A DNA stretch of 64,000 bases, taken from NCBI GenBank assembly GCA_028673005.1, contig CM054113.1:37266117-37330116 (forward strand), in the 5' to 3' direction. The notes below the pieces were generated by a model. It was not told the DNA's origin. It did not search any database and was given only the letters and a program-made list of their open reading frames with translations. Below are positions 33,501-47,300 of this stretch, one piece after another. Position 1 is the first letter of the stretch; the number at the start of each line of letters is the position of its first letter. The position numbers and the translations under genes were made by a program. The DNA is from Tanypteryx hageni (Eukaryota; Arthropoda; Insecta; Odonata; Petaluridae).

Positions 33501-35530
33501 TTTTTTCAAGGAAGAGGTCGGATAACGTCGTTCTTGCAATGTTGGGAAAAATATTATTAAACAGAAATGTATCGTATTGTTTTTAAAACCCCCCGTGCAG
33601 GTAATCCATTTTCGCTAATTTGTATCCGTCCGTTGTTTGGAGGGTTTCAGGGATTTGGCGAGTGCCTGTAGATCGCCGTCATATATGGACGCTGGTCGGA
33701 AAATGACAGCTCGTTGCGCCCATTTTGCGATTCGCTGCGTCAAACGATTCATTTCTGGCGTAAACATTTTCGCAGGTTAAACTTCGGTGTTAAGCCGCGG
33801 CTCGGCCTGTAAAGCCATTAGTTTGACGTCAATCGCCGTCGGAAGTTTCTATCGTGTTCTAGCCGTGGGGAGGGGTGGAATTGATGAGTGCTTTGTTGTT
33901 TTCCCGGCCAGTGGCGTGAAGTGCGAGCGTGAGAAGCTATCCTTCGCTTCTTCATATGAGGACGGAGGAGGCGTGAACGAAAAGAACGATTAAATTTTAC
34001 GCTTTTCCCGTCAGAGGGCATATTTTTCGCTCGCCTCGTGGCCTAAGGTGTGAACATGTTTCGTTCTCATCAAATGGTAAGAAAGATAGTTTCAGTCGTC
34101 TACGTTGACTTAAAAACCTTGCAGTGTGTGGAAAGAGTTTCAAAACCTCTAAATAACAAAATATGCGGGAACATTTTCGTCCTGTTCTCGGATAGAATTG
34201 AAGAAAGAGAACTTTTTTACTGTTGATTTCTCCCTCTCTTGCTTCGTGTTCACCTTTTATATATTTTGAAAATTTGTGTCTGTCTGTTCGGAATGCATTT
34301 GGACACCTCTTATGATATCGTAATCAAATTTTGCATGATGGCTCCTGAGATCAAGGAGCAGGTTTTTGTCCACGTAATAAAAAAATAAATTATCCATTTA
34401 TAAATTTCAGTATTTTTTGATTTCCTAGAATTCCAGAGCAACGCCGGCTACTTTCAGACAGTGTATAAATATTGCTTACGAAGTCTCTTTTTTCTTGGAT
34501 TTTAGAGAAAGTTTTAAAAATAACACTACTTCAGAAAATAGTGAAATAATCTTGTATACTTATGGAATAAGTTGACATAGCAGTTATTTTTAGATAACAT
34601 TTCGTTTAGAACTAAAAAACTTGCTCTTTCAAATTTAGCCATTCTTTAAGTGCTTTTGAGATTTAATGTATCGGTTTTTTGTTATATGTGTATCGGCAAC
34701 CTGACGAATATCATTCCGGAATATGGGATGTCTAAATATATAATTAGGTAGAATTCCTAATGTTGATTTTTATGGATATGCTATGGTGAATGTTTATATT
34801 TTTTATTCCTCAAATGAACCTTCATATATTAATGACTAATTTATTGTCAAATCTCTGGGAGGAAAAGTGCGATATTTATTATGATATAAACATGAAAAAA
34901 TATTTGTACAAAGGATGATGTTTTTTTCCGTCTTATGTTAGATAAAAACTGAGCATTAATATTTTAGCATTTTAGTTGTTATGCGTCAAAAAACAATAAT
35001 TAGATACCGATAATTCGTGTTCTTGAAGTTGAGTCGTGAAAATTAAGCTTTATTGTTATCCATTGAAATATTCTTAGAATAGTATCTTGAAATACTTTGC
35101 AAACATAATTTCCAGTATATTTAATCGAAAAATCACATTTTTCCCTCATTCTTTCGAACGAGTGGCTTAAATGTATTTCATTGTTTCGATCTAAAATAAG
35201 GAAATCCTCTCAATCTTTATAGGCATTGTTTCCTTTAAGTAGTATTGGCTTAGTGCCACAATAGAATCTACTTAAATTAATATTTATTTATTTTTGGCCT
35301 TTTTTCCTTTATAAAATTATTTCCTGGAACTTTTTTATATCTTGAAAAATTTTCTTGGAATTGTTTTAAGTTTTATTTCCGGAAAGTCCTTCATTTTAAG
35401 ATGCCGTGCTCACTTTCGTAAAAGTTCTGCCATCACTTCGCCCGCCAGTGGGCCCTCAAATCACTCATAGGGTGAGGGCACAGAAGATGACGCTTACCTT
35501 TCCGCCCAGCGACAACCCTGTATATAAACA
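30598..35530. other. Gene-free stretch with polypyrimidine and polypurine tracts
   Basis: A TC-rich tract lies at about 31020-31110, followed by purine-rich sequence at about 31155-31420 and again at 32390-32560. Translations are low complexity. No exon, domain or complete mobile element was recognised. ORFs at 33787-34021 on both strands are mutual shadows. Confidence 0.4.
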
Positions 35531-35532
35531 GG

Positions 35533-36597
35533 CAATTCGTCGCGTGTCAAATTCGTCGCATGACAAATTCATCGCATGGCAAATTCGTCGCAAGACAAAT
35601 GCGTCGCATGCCAATTTCGTTGCAAGGCAAATTCATCGTATGGCAAATTTGTCGCAATACAAATTCGTCGCAAATTTAGGAACCGTTGAGGAAATAGGAA
35701 ATATTTTTCTGTTATTTTCAATGTCACGATTTGCATAGTGAGAATTAGCAGTATAGGGAAATAACATGGGATGACGATTCTCCTATAAGAACAAGTAATG
35801 CGCGAAGTGAAACGCAGAATAGTATTATTAAAATGCCAAGTTTCTCCAAAATATGTTTTTTAAACGTTAAATTTAGCGATTTAGAATATTTCAATTTTCA
35901 CAATAAGAAAATAATCTTGATACCTTTCTTCTTATAAATGCGCAAATCCTGCGTAGATATCTTAACTTACAGATATTTTACAATTTTATCGAAAAAAGGC
36001 TTGTACGCTACGTTTCAGCTCTTCCCTAGTTAATCAAACAGAGAAGGAACGCTTCTGGATTCGAACCCGGGACTTTTTCGAGATTTTTTCGTCATTGACT
36101 TTTAATGCGTGACTAAAGTATTACTGCCAAATCAACTTGCATTCTGTTATAACACTCGCAACAAAGTCTCCGTTCGCCTCTTGCGAATGCGAGTAAAAAA
36201 AAATCTTTATGTACTACAGATTCAAATTCTAACGTTATCTTATAATAAATTTTATACTAAATCTGATTTCCCTAATTCGTTTAGAGGGATAGTTGCAGCG
36301 GGCACGTGCTGGATTCCTGCAAAATTTCAATCATCTACATAGACGGGAAGTTTGTTAAAACACGTATAAAAAGCGTCATACATAAAGTGACAAGAGGAAT
36401 GTCTGTTATTAATGTCCTGATCAGATAAGATACGAATATATTCCCATACACTAAATATGGTGTATCGCAGGACTAATGAATAAAAGGATTTCCTATTTCC
36501 TCAGCGATTACTAAATTTGCGACGAATTTGTATTGCGACGAATTTGCCATGCGACGAATTTGACACGCGACGAATTGCCCGCGACGAATTGGCGGGA
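35533..36597. mobile_element. Foldback-like element with 16-bp tandem arrays in both arms
   Basis: The left arm (35533-35703) has about eight or nine copies of AAATTCGTCGCATGGC and ends AAATTTAGGAACCGTTGAGG then AAATAGGAAA. The right arm (36485-36597) is its inverted counterpart with about five copies. Unit variants occur in matching order at the array ends (CGTGTC first, AATAC last). About 780 bp lie between the arms, with no recognised transposase. The outer end of the right arm (GTCCCGCCAATTCGTCGCGG, inverted) has no clear left counterpart. Superfamily unknown. Confidence 0.7.
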
Positions 36598-38090
36598 CAC
36601 CATATAAGCATAGGCAAACTTGGTATTCGTCTATGGGGGAAAGCTTGATAGGGATGGAAATGCACATACTAAAATACAAATTAGAAAAATCAATCTTTCT
36701 TCAGAGTTTTTTAAAAATAATTACTTTAAATTAAAATTATCCCTTTTCTTCCTCCAGCTTTAGCCGATCATCTCAAAGAGATCGTATCCGGGAAACCAGG
36801 ACGCGTGGAAACCCTATTTTTACGGGAAGGAGGGGAGCTACATTGCCTACGGGCGGCGCGCTGTCCAAGTCAGGCTCCGAGCTCATCTTTAATTTAATTC
36901 AGATTTTAGTGGCAGCATTTAAGCATGAATTAAGGCACAAAACTTCGGCGTCTTTTCAGTTAATTTGATGTTATTTTTTAATTTCTTTTGATTCAGGTAT
37001 GAAAGAAAAATGAAAAATGAAAATGAAAAATGACTTTATCTGAAACAATATTACAAAAAGTTAATATTTAGCTAATACTTCAAAGAAATTTCAGTAAACT
37101 TCAGGTCCACAGTTCTTCATTCTGTTTTACATCTAACTCGACAACCAATTGGAAGCTATTCATTTACCCTTATTAATGAATATTATTAATCTTGTACATT
37201 TACCTGTGTATTTCGTCCATCCAGAACAAATATAGGATTGCATAGATATATTGTATTAATTACAGTTGATAGCTCACTTCAATCAGCGCTTTAGTGTTTA
37301 ATCAACGCACATTTTAATTACACAATATTTGAATATTTTTTTGGCAATGCGACAATGCAATTCGTTGTATAATTACCCTTTTTAACTGAAACGTACTTCA
37401 TTACTATTTTCCTTTGTCGTGAAACTTTTAGCAGTCAAATCAAATTTTATCAACTGTTAAAGAGGGAAATAGAGTCGGAAATTTCACAAAAGTTGCTCAA
37501 TAGTTCAAGTCGATAGATTATTTTGAAGTTGTTTATCTCCCATTCTATTCGTTTTCAGAAGGGTTGAAAGGAAATTAATTAACACATCGGTAAACTCCAC
37601 TTGCAAAGGAATTGATTCTTCCTTTTTAGCCGAAAGTTGTTAATTGGCAATCATTAGCGGCAGCTATTTTCGAACGGATTGTTTTTGGTCCAAATTAAAC
37701 CCAGTTCTGCTTTCATTGTAAAAAAAACTTATTGTTGCTCAAATAACTTTGATTGAACTGCACTTAATTCTCGAATAATAATCAGGTCGGAATGTCTGTG
37801 ACGACTGATTCACTCCTTTCGAATAATGGGGCATTCAGCCCCGGCTAAGAGCGACGGAAGGCCTTGCTTTAGCATGATGGGCGTGTCAAAGTTTACGCCT
37901 CCGTTCACGCATTGTCTGTTCATGTATGCATTGTGTGCTTATCCTCAGGTGGTCCCTTCTCCACTATGGCTGAGAGGGGAAGGAGTTTATTCTCGCTCAC
38001 CAGGTCCCTATAATTTGTGGGAGAGATGCTACGGCGCTTTAGGAATTGCAGTAACGAGATTCGCGCAGACGATTTTACGCGGGACGTACC
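36598..38090. other. Gene-free stretch
   Basis: AT-rich, no recognisable coding sequence or repeat. A plus-strand ORF running through 37826-38344 continues into the pyrimidine tract and has no domain. Confidence 0.35.
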
Positions 38091-38420
38091 ACCAAGTCCT
38101 CTGTTATCAGCGTCTCTCTGTCTTCCTCTCCAGTTCTCTCTCTCTCTCTCCATCTTCTTCTCTCTATGCCTCTTCCCCTCTCTCTTGTCTTACCCTCTTC
38201 CTCTCCCCTTCTCTCTTTCCCTCTCTCTACATCTCTTTCTACCTCTTTCTACATCTCTTTCTACCTCTCTTTCTTTTCCTCTCTGTATTCTTCCCCCTCT
38301 CCTCCTCACACCCTCATTCATTCAATCTCTATCTTTGTATCTAAATCTCTGTCTATGCTCCTCTTTCTCCACATCCAGTTCCTCTCCATTATTTTCTTCC
38401 ACATAGAATTCCTCTCCCCA
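38091..38420. repeat. Polypyrimidine tract (TCTC-rich)
   Basis: The CTCTCTCTC, CATCTCTTTCTAC and similar runs open long Ser/Leu/Pro-rich frames in all three plus frames, which are not genes. Confidence 0.8.
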
Positions 38421-38614
38421 CTTAAGCTTCATCCCAATTACCACTGGAAGTTTGATCAGGCAGGAATTTCGGCTCGCTTTTTTTTGAGAGTATTAACGAA
38501 GATGTACATTCGAGACGGAAGTTTGCTAATCTTGCTTTTTTATAGCATGTTTTCTGTTTGTCTCTGTCCGTCTGTCGGCAATCAACTTTTTGTTTTAAGA
38601 GATATCTGTAGAAG

Positions 38615-38915
38615 TCTTTTTGAATTAGATAGCTCTTATAAATCCATTAAGTATTCCCCAATTGAACTTTCGCGGTAGCTTATAGATTTTCTGCTGGATG
38701 GCTTAAAATTCGGAAAATTTATAATTTTGAAATGCTATTGTAGCCAAACTACTGGGAATATTACGAAAATTCTTTTTGAATTAGATAGCTCTTATTAATT
38801 CATTAAGTATTCCAAAATTGAACTTTCGCGGTAGCTTATAGATTTTCTGCTGGATAACTTCATATTCAGAAAATTCCGAATTTTGAACTGGCATTGTACC
38901 CAAACTACTGAAACT
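38615..38915 (+). repeat. Tandem duplication, 156-bp unit, two copies
   Basis: TCTTTTTGAATTAGATAGCT begins at 38615 and again at 38771. The shared phrase GAACTTTCGCGGTAGCTTAT follows in both. The second copy has several substitutions. A tract of TCTGTCTG type precedes it. No ORF. Confidence 0.85.
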
Positions 38916-41900
38916 AGAGGAGTGAAGTTTTCACGGATGGGAAAGTTCTAATGAGGATCTACATTCCAACAGTGCGGGTTCTCCTCTCCTCATAAGAGAC
39001 AACCCAGAACCACGAAAATTCTAAGGAAACGTACTTCAATCTCCTGATTTAGCAAGGGTATTTTACTAAGTTTACTTTTATCCCAAGAAATGCTACCGGT
39101 GATTTTGGCGTATTTAAGAAAAAATTGGCCATTTTTATAACGTTTTCAAGTTTATAAAAGTCCAACTTTGTAAAACTCTTCTGGTAAATTTTGTTACCTT
39201 GCCGAGAAGTCGAATTAGTATGCTCATGTAACGCGGTGATCTCGAGAGGGAATACGCTTATTTTCGTTCCTTATAACTCATAAGATTACCTATTATTACG
39301 TATGGATGTTTATGAAACGATATGTATGGAATGGTAATATATTTGGAAAATAAAAATACTACTGATGATTCCGTTTTGGCGAACAATCTAATTTTACCAA
39401 AAAATGTCAGGAAAGCTTGAAAGAGGGAGTCATGCGGAACTAGTGCATTAGCGAAATTTGGTCGGATATTAAATACAGTGTAATAATACCATCATCGAAG
39501 GGCATAAAAGTGAGCCAAGTTGAAAACTAGGTGGAATCGAGAATATAAATAATAAAAGATTTACGATCGAAGGGTTAAATGTAAGAATGGACCTTATGGT
39601 CTAAATTTCGCCCGAATAAAGACGATTATCTATCTTGGAACTGAACGATGAGCAATATTTTATTCCTAATAAATTCCTGTTCTATTAATTCAACGCAACG
39701 GTTGGGAGTAAGGATCAACGGAGAAAACATTTTATCCGTATTATCGAAAATTGGAGTTGCAGAAATTAAACTATATTCTAATGCAGTGGAAAAATTTTGT
39801 CATGAATAGAAATTTCGTAAATTTAAATTAGGCATCATCATGAAATAAATTTGTAATGTCTCGTTAGCTTTACAGGTAGGTGGTAAAACTGAAAATTGAA
39901 ACTTCCTAGATGTTTGGTTTCAAATTACCATGCAAAGGGAATAAATGATCAAGGAAACTCCAGTATCCAACAAATGTTTGAGTAAACTAGTTGGACATTC
40001 AGCGACTAAGTAGCCGTACTCGATTCTAGTTTAGCATTCGGTGATTCTTTCTAGAGGAGATTTTATTACAATCAAAGTTCAGAGGACGGATACTGTACTG
40101 TTGAAATGCAAATCTGACTCTCTCGGCCGTTTTATGACTGCAGGAATTACCTTTATCATGAGTTGCATTGAAGCCTTTGATTGAGATAGATAATTCACCT
40201 ATGAATGATTCATTTTTGAGGTTACCGAACGTATCTCTGGGTTAAGCCTATTCCGGTCATGCTGGCAGTTTCCTGCAAACTTCAACGTACATTCAATTCA
40301 TCGTACTTTGTCCTCGTGAATCCGAGGAACAGCATTTTTTCAGTCCCTTGAGTTTCAAGCGTCTTGGAAAATAGAGGTTATTCAGTTATCCAGTCTTGGC
40401 TAGATTCTCCTGCCGACAAGGTACGTTTTATCCTTATTTCCGATTTTTAATGTTGTCCTCCATTCCAAAGTGAGTACGTATCGTGTGGGTCAATGCGAAT
40501 AGGGAATTGCCGTTGTTAGGTGAATGGGAGGACGGGAAAGAGCGAGAACCAACCACAAGGCAAACATTTCCCTTTGCTAGCGGTGAGATTGACGTCTGGA
40601 AAATAGAGGAAAGGGACAGCATAAAAACTCTAGAGAGATCAAGGCATTTTGTTTTTCGTGGAATTTCTTCCGCGTTTCCGTTATTTATTCCTATCCCACC
40701 CACCTCCCCTCCTCTATTCCGACGATAAACACTTCCCGCGAGGAACAATAAAATATAGCGGCTGAAAACGACGCCATGACTCACAATTTATCTTACGTAA
40801 TTATATCGGGAGGATCCTATCGAGAATTCACATCCCCCCCTTAGGAGTGGAGAATACAAATTTCCTCCCCCGGAAGAGTGGAGAATTTTCCTTTTTGAAG
40901 AGAGGAGAAAAATTCATTTTGGCTTTGGAATAATACGTTGAAGTGCCTTAAAACTGATAAAGATGGCGGAATCGATTATGTAAGCCTATATGGAGAATAC
41001 TTTTGAAGTTGAGAGAGAGGGTAAAGGGTTTCGCTGTTGATTCCAGAAGAGGGGAAACGTCTTTATGGAATTTATGAACGGTGCAAATCCTATGAGTACC
41101 TGGAAAGAAGTAACTCTATCCGGAAGCTTTTAGCGATTTTCTACAGTTGAAAAACTGCCGAAAGTTGAAATTAATTCACTTTAGCGCTACGTTTATAAAG
41201 TTTATTTGTATTCTTCTGATTCCTTCCTTATCCAGAGATATATTCGATTTCTTTATTCAACACTTAGCGATGAAGGGTTACTGTCAATTTCAGAGTATAT
41301 ATTATAAGTATTGCTGAGAAGGAATATTTTGCTCACGTGTCAAGATTGCGCCATCTCCACTTAAATATTGAAATTTCATTTTATTGATGGTGCTTTATTT
41401 TATTTGAGACTGTGAAAGAAAATAATTTATTCATGATTGCATAAAAATTATAGTGCTATTTTCCTCAACTTAATGGATGCAATTTCAGCGATTATGTCAT
41501 TATTATCGATACGCTTTGCAAGCTCTAATTCAAATGGAGGAATGCACAAATTGGATAGCAGATAGCATATCATGAATGACCTTAAATATTCGTTTTGTAT
41601 GCTTTCTCAAGTTGCGTGGGTGACAAAGAAAAGGAAAAATATGTGACGAGGTCAATATTTGGATAACACAGAGTGTGCAAGTAGTCATGCATTAGCGGAC
41701 AACGATCAATGGGAATCACTGTTTTCGCATGTGGTATTTATTTTGGCCTTGGTAGCTGAAGGTCTTAATATTAACAACTTAATTTTTATTTTGATAGTAT
41801 TTTATCCTCATGATATAATTAACGTCGAAGAACTTTTAAATTTTTTAATTTAGGTAGTTAAAGATAAAAATTGTCGTCCGTATACTCTCCCAAGAGTGTT

Positions 41901-43770
41901 TTACACCAAAAAGAAATATCTAGCCTGCTTCGCCATTTTCTGGCAATTCTCATGAGATATGTGCGATTGTTTCAGCATTTCACTCGAAGGAATCAGATGG
42001 AATCTGGTTTCGTATATAGCATTTAAGTCCTCGGGGAGATGAAGAAATGCTATAGCTTTTGAAAGAATTTTCATCTACGACGCCCAGTATTTGCTTCGTA
42101 GCGTTGGGAATTTTTTTTCCTTTACGCTCGGGCATTGAATGACACAGCTGGCGAACGAGGTTTGCTCCCTAAAGACCGAAAATATTTTTTTACCCTGGAC
42201 CGTGAAAGGAAAGACATTTGGGGTAAACACGCGAGACATGTTATTTGGAAGGATGAACGAAGTTATCTAACTGTCTCTTGCTTTAAATTGGTGATATCAT
42301 GGGAGTTAAAGCCTCGAGGATTGTCCATTTGGACAACTCTGTCTCTTTTTGAAGATCACGTTCTTTCGATGGGAGCATTGTGACTAGGAAACTGAAGTAT
42401 GTAGTAGAGAAGAAGTGGGTTTGGGTGGGCGATGAGGAAGGCATCGAGATTCATACAAATAAAAATGATGTGGAGGTGTGCGTCTAGTGATGGAAGGATC
42501 ATTTCGGATGTTTTCCAGAGGAAAGGGTTGGATGAGGTTTGCGTCCTCGGTTGGTTAGAGGATTTGGATGTGAGGGTTTATCCTCGTTGAGAGGGCGGAC
42601 TATGGTGTTAGGGCGTGGGGAGCTTGTCGGGAGAGGGAGTGAGGTCTCAGAGGGGTGTGGCGCCAGGGAAGAATTGGGTGGGGCCCAAATGGAAGATTTC
42701 CCGTGGGTTGAGGCGGTTGCTTTCTTCTGCCGTGGGTGGGGAAGTCCAATCCGAGATAACTTCTTCTCTTTACCTGAAGAGATTAGCGGGGTCCAGAAGC
42801 TAACTGCGTTCTGATTTTTGGATCTTGGGGCGTGGGAAGGTCATCAGCTGCATTCTTTCAACGTCATGAGAAAAAGTCAAACGTCGCTTTAAAAAAACAA
42901 GCTTGTTCCATTTTCGTTTCGTCTGCTGAGAAGTGACATCGTTTGAGAGACAAGTGGATTAGTTCCACAATGTTAGCGTTGATCATCTATCGAAATGAAT
43001 ACAAGTAACCCATAGAACTTATGATTAAATCATATGCGCATAATTAATCGTTCTCATTGGTGATTTGGGGATCATTAATTCTAATAATAAATTTATTAAC
43101 AACGGTACGTAGGTATATTATCAGTGACGAAAACTGCTACCTTTTAACTTGAAAAAGGCGTATATCTTATCCAAAATTTTATTTGCATAGAAGTTAGCTA
43201 TATCATTAGACACTTCTCATTGGCTAGTCTCTTTAATTACTTTTTTGGCGACCAAAATAGACAGTACTATATTTTCATTTTATCGTGTGATAGGATACGT
43301 CAAATACACGTTGAATAATGGATTCTATTATCTCTTTAATGTAAACTCAAGTATTACCGACATTTTAGGTTGAATATATTTCTAAAGAAAGTTTTGTCGC
43401 ATAAGTTGTATTATCTGTTTTAGTTAAAATTACTACCGAAGAATTGTGATTGTGAGACGTAAAAATCGGCCTTTTTGAGTAATTAACAACTCAATCTACC
43501 ATGAATTCATCTATACGCAAATTATTAGCCTGTATGCAAGGTTCAAGAATCATTGATGAGTGCATAAATTTGAAATCTGGCGATTAATGAATCAATTCGA
43601 TACAATCCAATGTCAATTTCAAACAAATTCGAGTACATTTTAAAATTTTTATTCATTATCATTTTTATGCTACTCTTTTCGGGGTAAATGTAAAGCGAAA
43701 ATTGAGTTGTTTTCTTCGGCTGTTCTTCTTTGAAAGCTTTTAGTACAATTTAAAATTTAATATTCCATAA
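38916..43770. other. Gene-free stretch
   Basis: No supportable gene. A G-rich segment at 42480-42830 opens ORFs without a recognised domain. The ORFs at 40434-40784 (-) and 40483-40728 (+) overlap each other and lack splice or domain support. Confidence 0.35.
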
Positions 43771-43773
43771 GTC

Positions 43774-44013
43774 TCATTCAGATACGCTTACGACCTCTAT
43801 ATATAAAATTTCATCATCATCGTCAGATTGATAGGAAAAGTCATCTCTTGATATGGAGGGGTTAGCTGATGATAGGAACTGATTTTTGTATGAATCCTGA
43901 CACCCTATATTTTTTAATATTTCCGTTGGGAAATTATAATCTGTGCAGCACTTCTGGTAACTTTTTAAGCCATACTTAGTGCATAGAAGAGAGTTAACTG
44001 TTCTTATCCCCAT
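43774..44013 (-). pseudogene. Small ORF resembling a hAT-type C-terminal tail
   Basis: 79 codons. The core TVNSLLCTKYGLKSYQKCCT then DYNFP recalls a pattern near the end of some hAT-derived transposases, and the tail is acidic (YQSDDDDEILYIEVVSVSE). About 220-335 bp upstream on the same strand (about 44230-44350) is a repeat-like segment beginning CAATGTTGCCAATCTAGCGG with recurring CTAGAT/CTAGCG motifs. A partner terminus on the left was not found. It could also be a small unknown gene. Assignment is tentative. Confidence 0.3.
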
Positions 44014-44359
44014 TTTGTTTCTGTTTTGATTTAATGATATTTAAATGACTGAATACGAAAACAGACGCTGTTATTCATGTACCCATCTTCCAAGTTGATC
44101 GTGTGTATAATATTACAAAATGACGCTTTCTTAGGAATAAATGCTGACAAAGAGCATTTTGCCGATTAAATATAACAAATATTTACCTGGGATTAAATAT
44201 CCCCAACTTAAACAAGATTTTTTGGGTAGTCACTAGAAATAGCTAGATTTTTTAATCGATTCGCTAGATTTATAAGAAGTCGCTAGGGCCTTTTTTATTA
44301 ATGTAAAGTCGCTAAATCTAGGTACAAATCCGCTAGATTGGCAACATTGCATTCTGGTG

Positions 44360-47300
44360 CATTTTTGCTACATCGTTCAACAGGTAAAAATCCAATATCT
44401 TCGCTTCCGGTGGACATGTGCGGCTACTAGCTTTGATGCTTCCTATTAATTTACGGCCCACAGCGTGACAAGTTAACACCCTTTTACATCGTCACGCGAT
44501 ATCATTATAGCGTTTTCATCACGAGTTTTCAGCTCCTCTCACGTTTTCGTTGTAACCTTGTTATTATCAGAATTAGTTGTGCTGCTATATTATTCTCAAC
44601 TTCATCTCCAATTATACATTTTCCTGGAGAGATAAGTGGAACGGAGCGCACTCCGCCTTCGTTTCCCCGAGGGTTTTTCTGTTATATCCGGGTTGATATA
44701 TTATTTTGCTCATTGTATGGAATTCCCTTCACCAAATTCAGGAAAATTATAAAAAGAGATAGTTTGGTTCCGTTTTAATATATTCAAATATAAGATTTCC
44801 ACGGTTGACATTCTTATGATAATGTTTTTTAACTATACAAATGCTTATTCGCTACGAACGTTAGGTTATATTACTCATTGCGACAGGTTAATTGAAGGCA
44901 AACAAACTATTTTAACAATATAACAGGCAAATAAAGATTAAAATAGTTTCTAGTCAGTTTATCAAAAATGATTATTCATTTATTTAGTTTTAGATACATT
45001 CAAAAATTATATTTGCGATGGAAATTCTTGGAAAATAACAGTTTTCATTATTTAAAATTTCCTATAACTTTTATTATTCCGCTAGAGCAACTGATTTTTA
45101 AAATTTTTTAAGTCATGCTGTTATATTTTGACAAAGTTTTAATGATAGAGGTCTCAAGTTTACAAGGGTGATAATTGTTAATAATCGTTAACAATTAGAT
45201 GCGAGGCATGTCGTCCCTTTCTAACTAAGGAGGGAGAAAAAACAACTTTTTTTTGGACATGCTTCAAAAGTTTTAAATCTATTGGTCAATTATAAATTTT
45301 CTGGGAGTTAATTTTGTACGTGGGTAAAAATAGGTCGAGAGCAGAGAGCGGAAGAATTTATGATGCTTCAAAACGGAATTAAACTCCAATTTAACTATGC
45401 AAGGGTGATCCAACAGTAACGAAATTTTGAAATGCACGAGTTTTGCTTTTTATCGATGTAGAATGGGCAGTATAACACGAGTCCTGGTAAAATTATTCTA
45501 CATTTTCATACAAATTAACTTTTATTCTGCCTGTTTTAAGTTTTAGCATTATAATGACGCTTCTAACGGATTATAAATTGAAACTGTTGTGTTTCCTTTT
45601 TCTTTGACTCGTAGTTTTTCATGCTCTGATACGGCGAGTGTCATGTTTAAATTTTAAACTTCTCCTAAGAGTATAATGCCACAAGAAGTTTCGCAGTGTC
45701 CCTCACATTTTCCAACACCAACATTGCGTACTCGAAGTCATGCATGAGGTGCTTATGGTTCGGCAGTGAAAGAAGGAAGGAGAGGCATGAGAAAGGTAAG
45801 GGGGAGATAGTGAAGCATAGGGTAGGCTGGAGGGATTTTGAAGACTGTTGGTGAAGTTCGTGGTTGCCTTGGATTTCACCTGCCCCTCCGAAAAAAATTC
45901 GCACGGAACAAAATGAGCGCTTTTATTTTTTTCCCAGCCGGAGATAAAGGAGAGCGACAGCTAGCGTGATGTATTCTTCCCCATGCCTCCCCCTTGCGTC
46001 CGTGCCAAACTTTCCGACACCTCCACTAACGCAGGGAAAATGGCAGTGCTGGCGATATAGGTGTGTGGGGGGAAGAAAGAAGATGTTGAATAGGGAGGAT
46101 GAGAGGGGAGGAAGGGGAATGAGAAGGGGAAGAGGGAGAGAAAGAGGGGAAGGGCTTATTTATAATGGAATGAGAGAAAGACTGGATCAGAGGAGGGAGT
46201 AAGGATTTGGGTGTGATAAAGAGGAAAAGATTCTCCCTCTGTTTTTTTGTGGGGAGTCGTGTTTTTTTGTATCAGAACCCGACTCGTACATAAAACAGAT
46301 GAACGAAGAGAGAGAGAGACACACAAAGAGATAGAGATGGAATAAAGGGAACGAGAGGGATTGTAATTCTTTTTGAAATTTCGTGAAGTGATTCGAAAAA
46401 GATGTGGTGGCGAGGGCTTTGGCGGTAGCATTATCCCCTCACGCAATTTAAAGGACCTGGATTTACGTTTTTATGTTCCCGTCGCTTGGCGTGATGAGTA
46501 ATCTCTGCGTTTTACTAACGAACTAGTAACGCGGTGAAAATGCGATTTTCCAAGTCACTTTTTTGATATATGCCAGCTTGAATGAGATTAGTTCAATAGA
46601 GTACTTCTTCAATAACAAGCGGAGTTAAATGTCTTACTCAAATTTAAAAAATAATTAAAAGTAAATATGTGCATTGATAATTTCCATAATTTAATATAAA
46701 TTATGGATAATTCAGATAAATGGAAGTGTATGATAATGATTGTTTTGCCTTTTAGTTGTTACGTTGATACTATTATGTTTTCAGTAGCGTATTGTATAAA
46801 ATATGTCATAGTTATCTTAGTCGAAATAATCTATTTAGTGGTATGCAGAGGTACTCGGCGTTTAATTGTAATATTAGAATTAAATATTTAAAATAAATGA
46901 ATAGTTTACAAGCTTTGTGGACGCAGTTACTACGGTAAAAATGCGATATGTTACAGTTAATTGAAAATTATAAACTGAACTCCAGTTAATCAAAGATATA
47001 TTTTGATAAACAATATTCGACTTTTCATTTGTTTTCGTTCATGAGTGGTATATTATGATTCTTTGGAGTGATATAGATTTTTTTCGGCATCCACAAAGTG
47101 CAGTATTTTCATCGTTACCAGAAGCATTAATTTGTTATTGATTCCAGTTTACTGTGATGGGTATATCCGAAAAATTGTGGTTTGCCACATGACATGCCGT
47201 AATTCTGTACTAATTGGATATCACAAGAAAAAAATTATATTTGATTTTTTTCATTATTAACGGCAAAGTTATCGTATTCATTGAAAAATAATTCGAAATT

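Noticed and set aside
35533..35700. Regular short repeats resembling a CRISPR array
   Set aside because: The units are 16 bp with no spacers, mirrored in a second inverted arm; this is a tandem array in a transposon-like element of an animal genome.
37826..38678. Overlapping 129-172-codon plus-strand ORFs
   Set aside because: They run through a TCTC tract in all three frames and have low-complexity translations.
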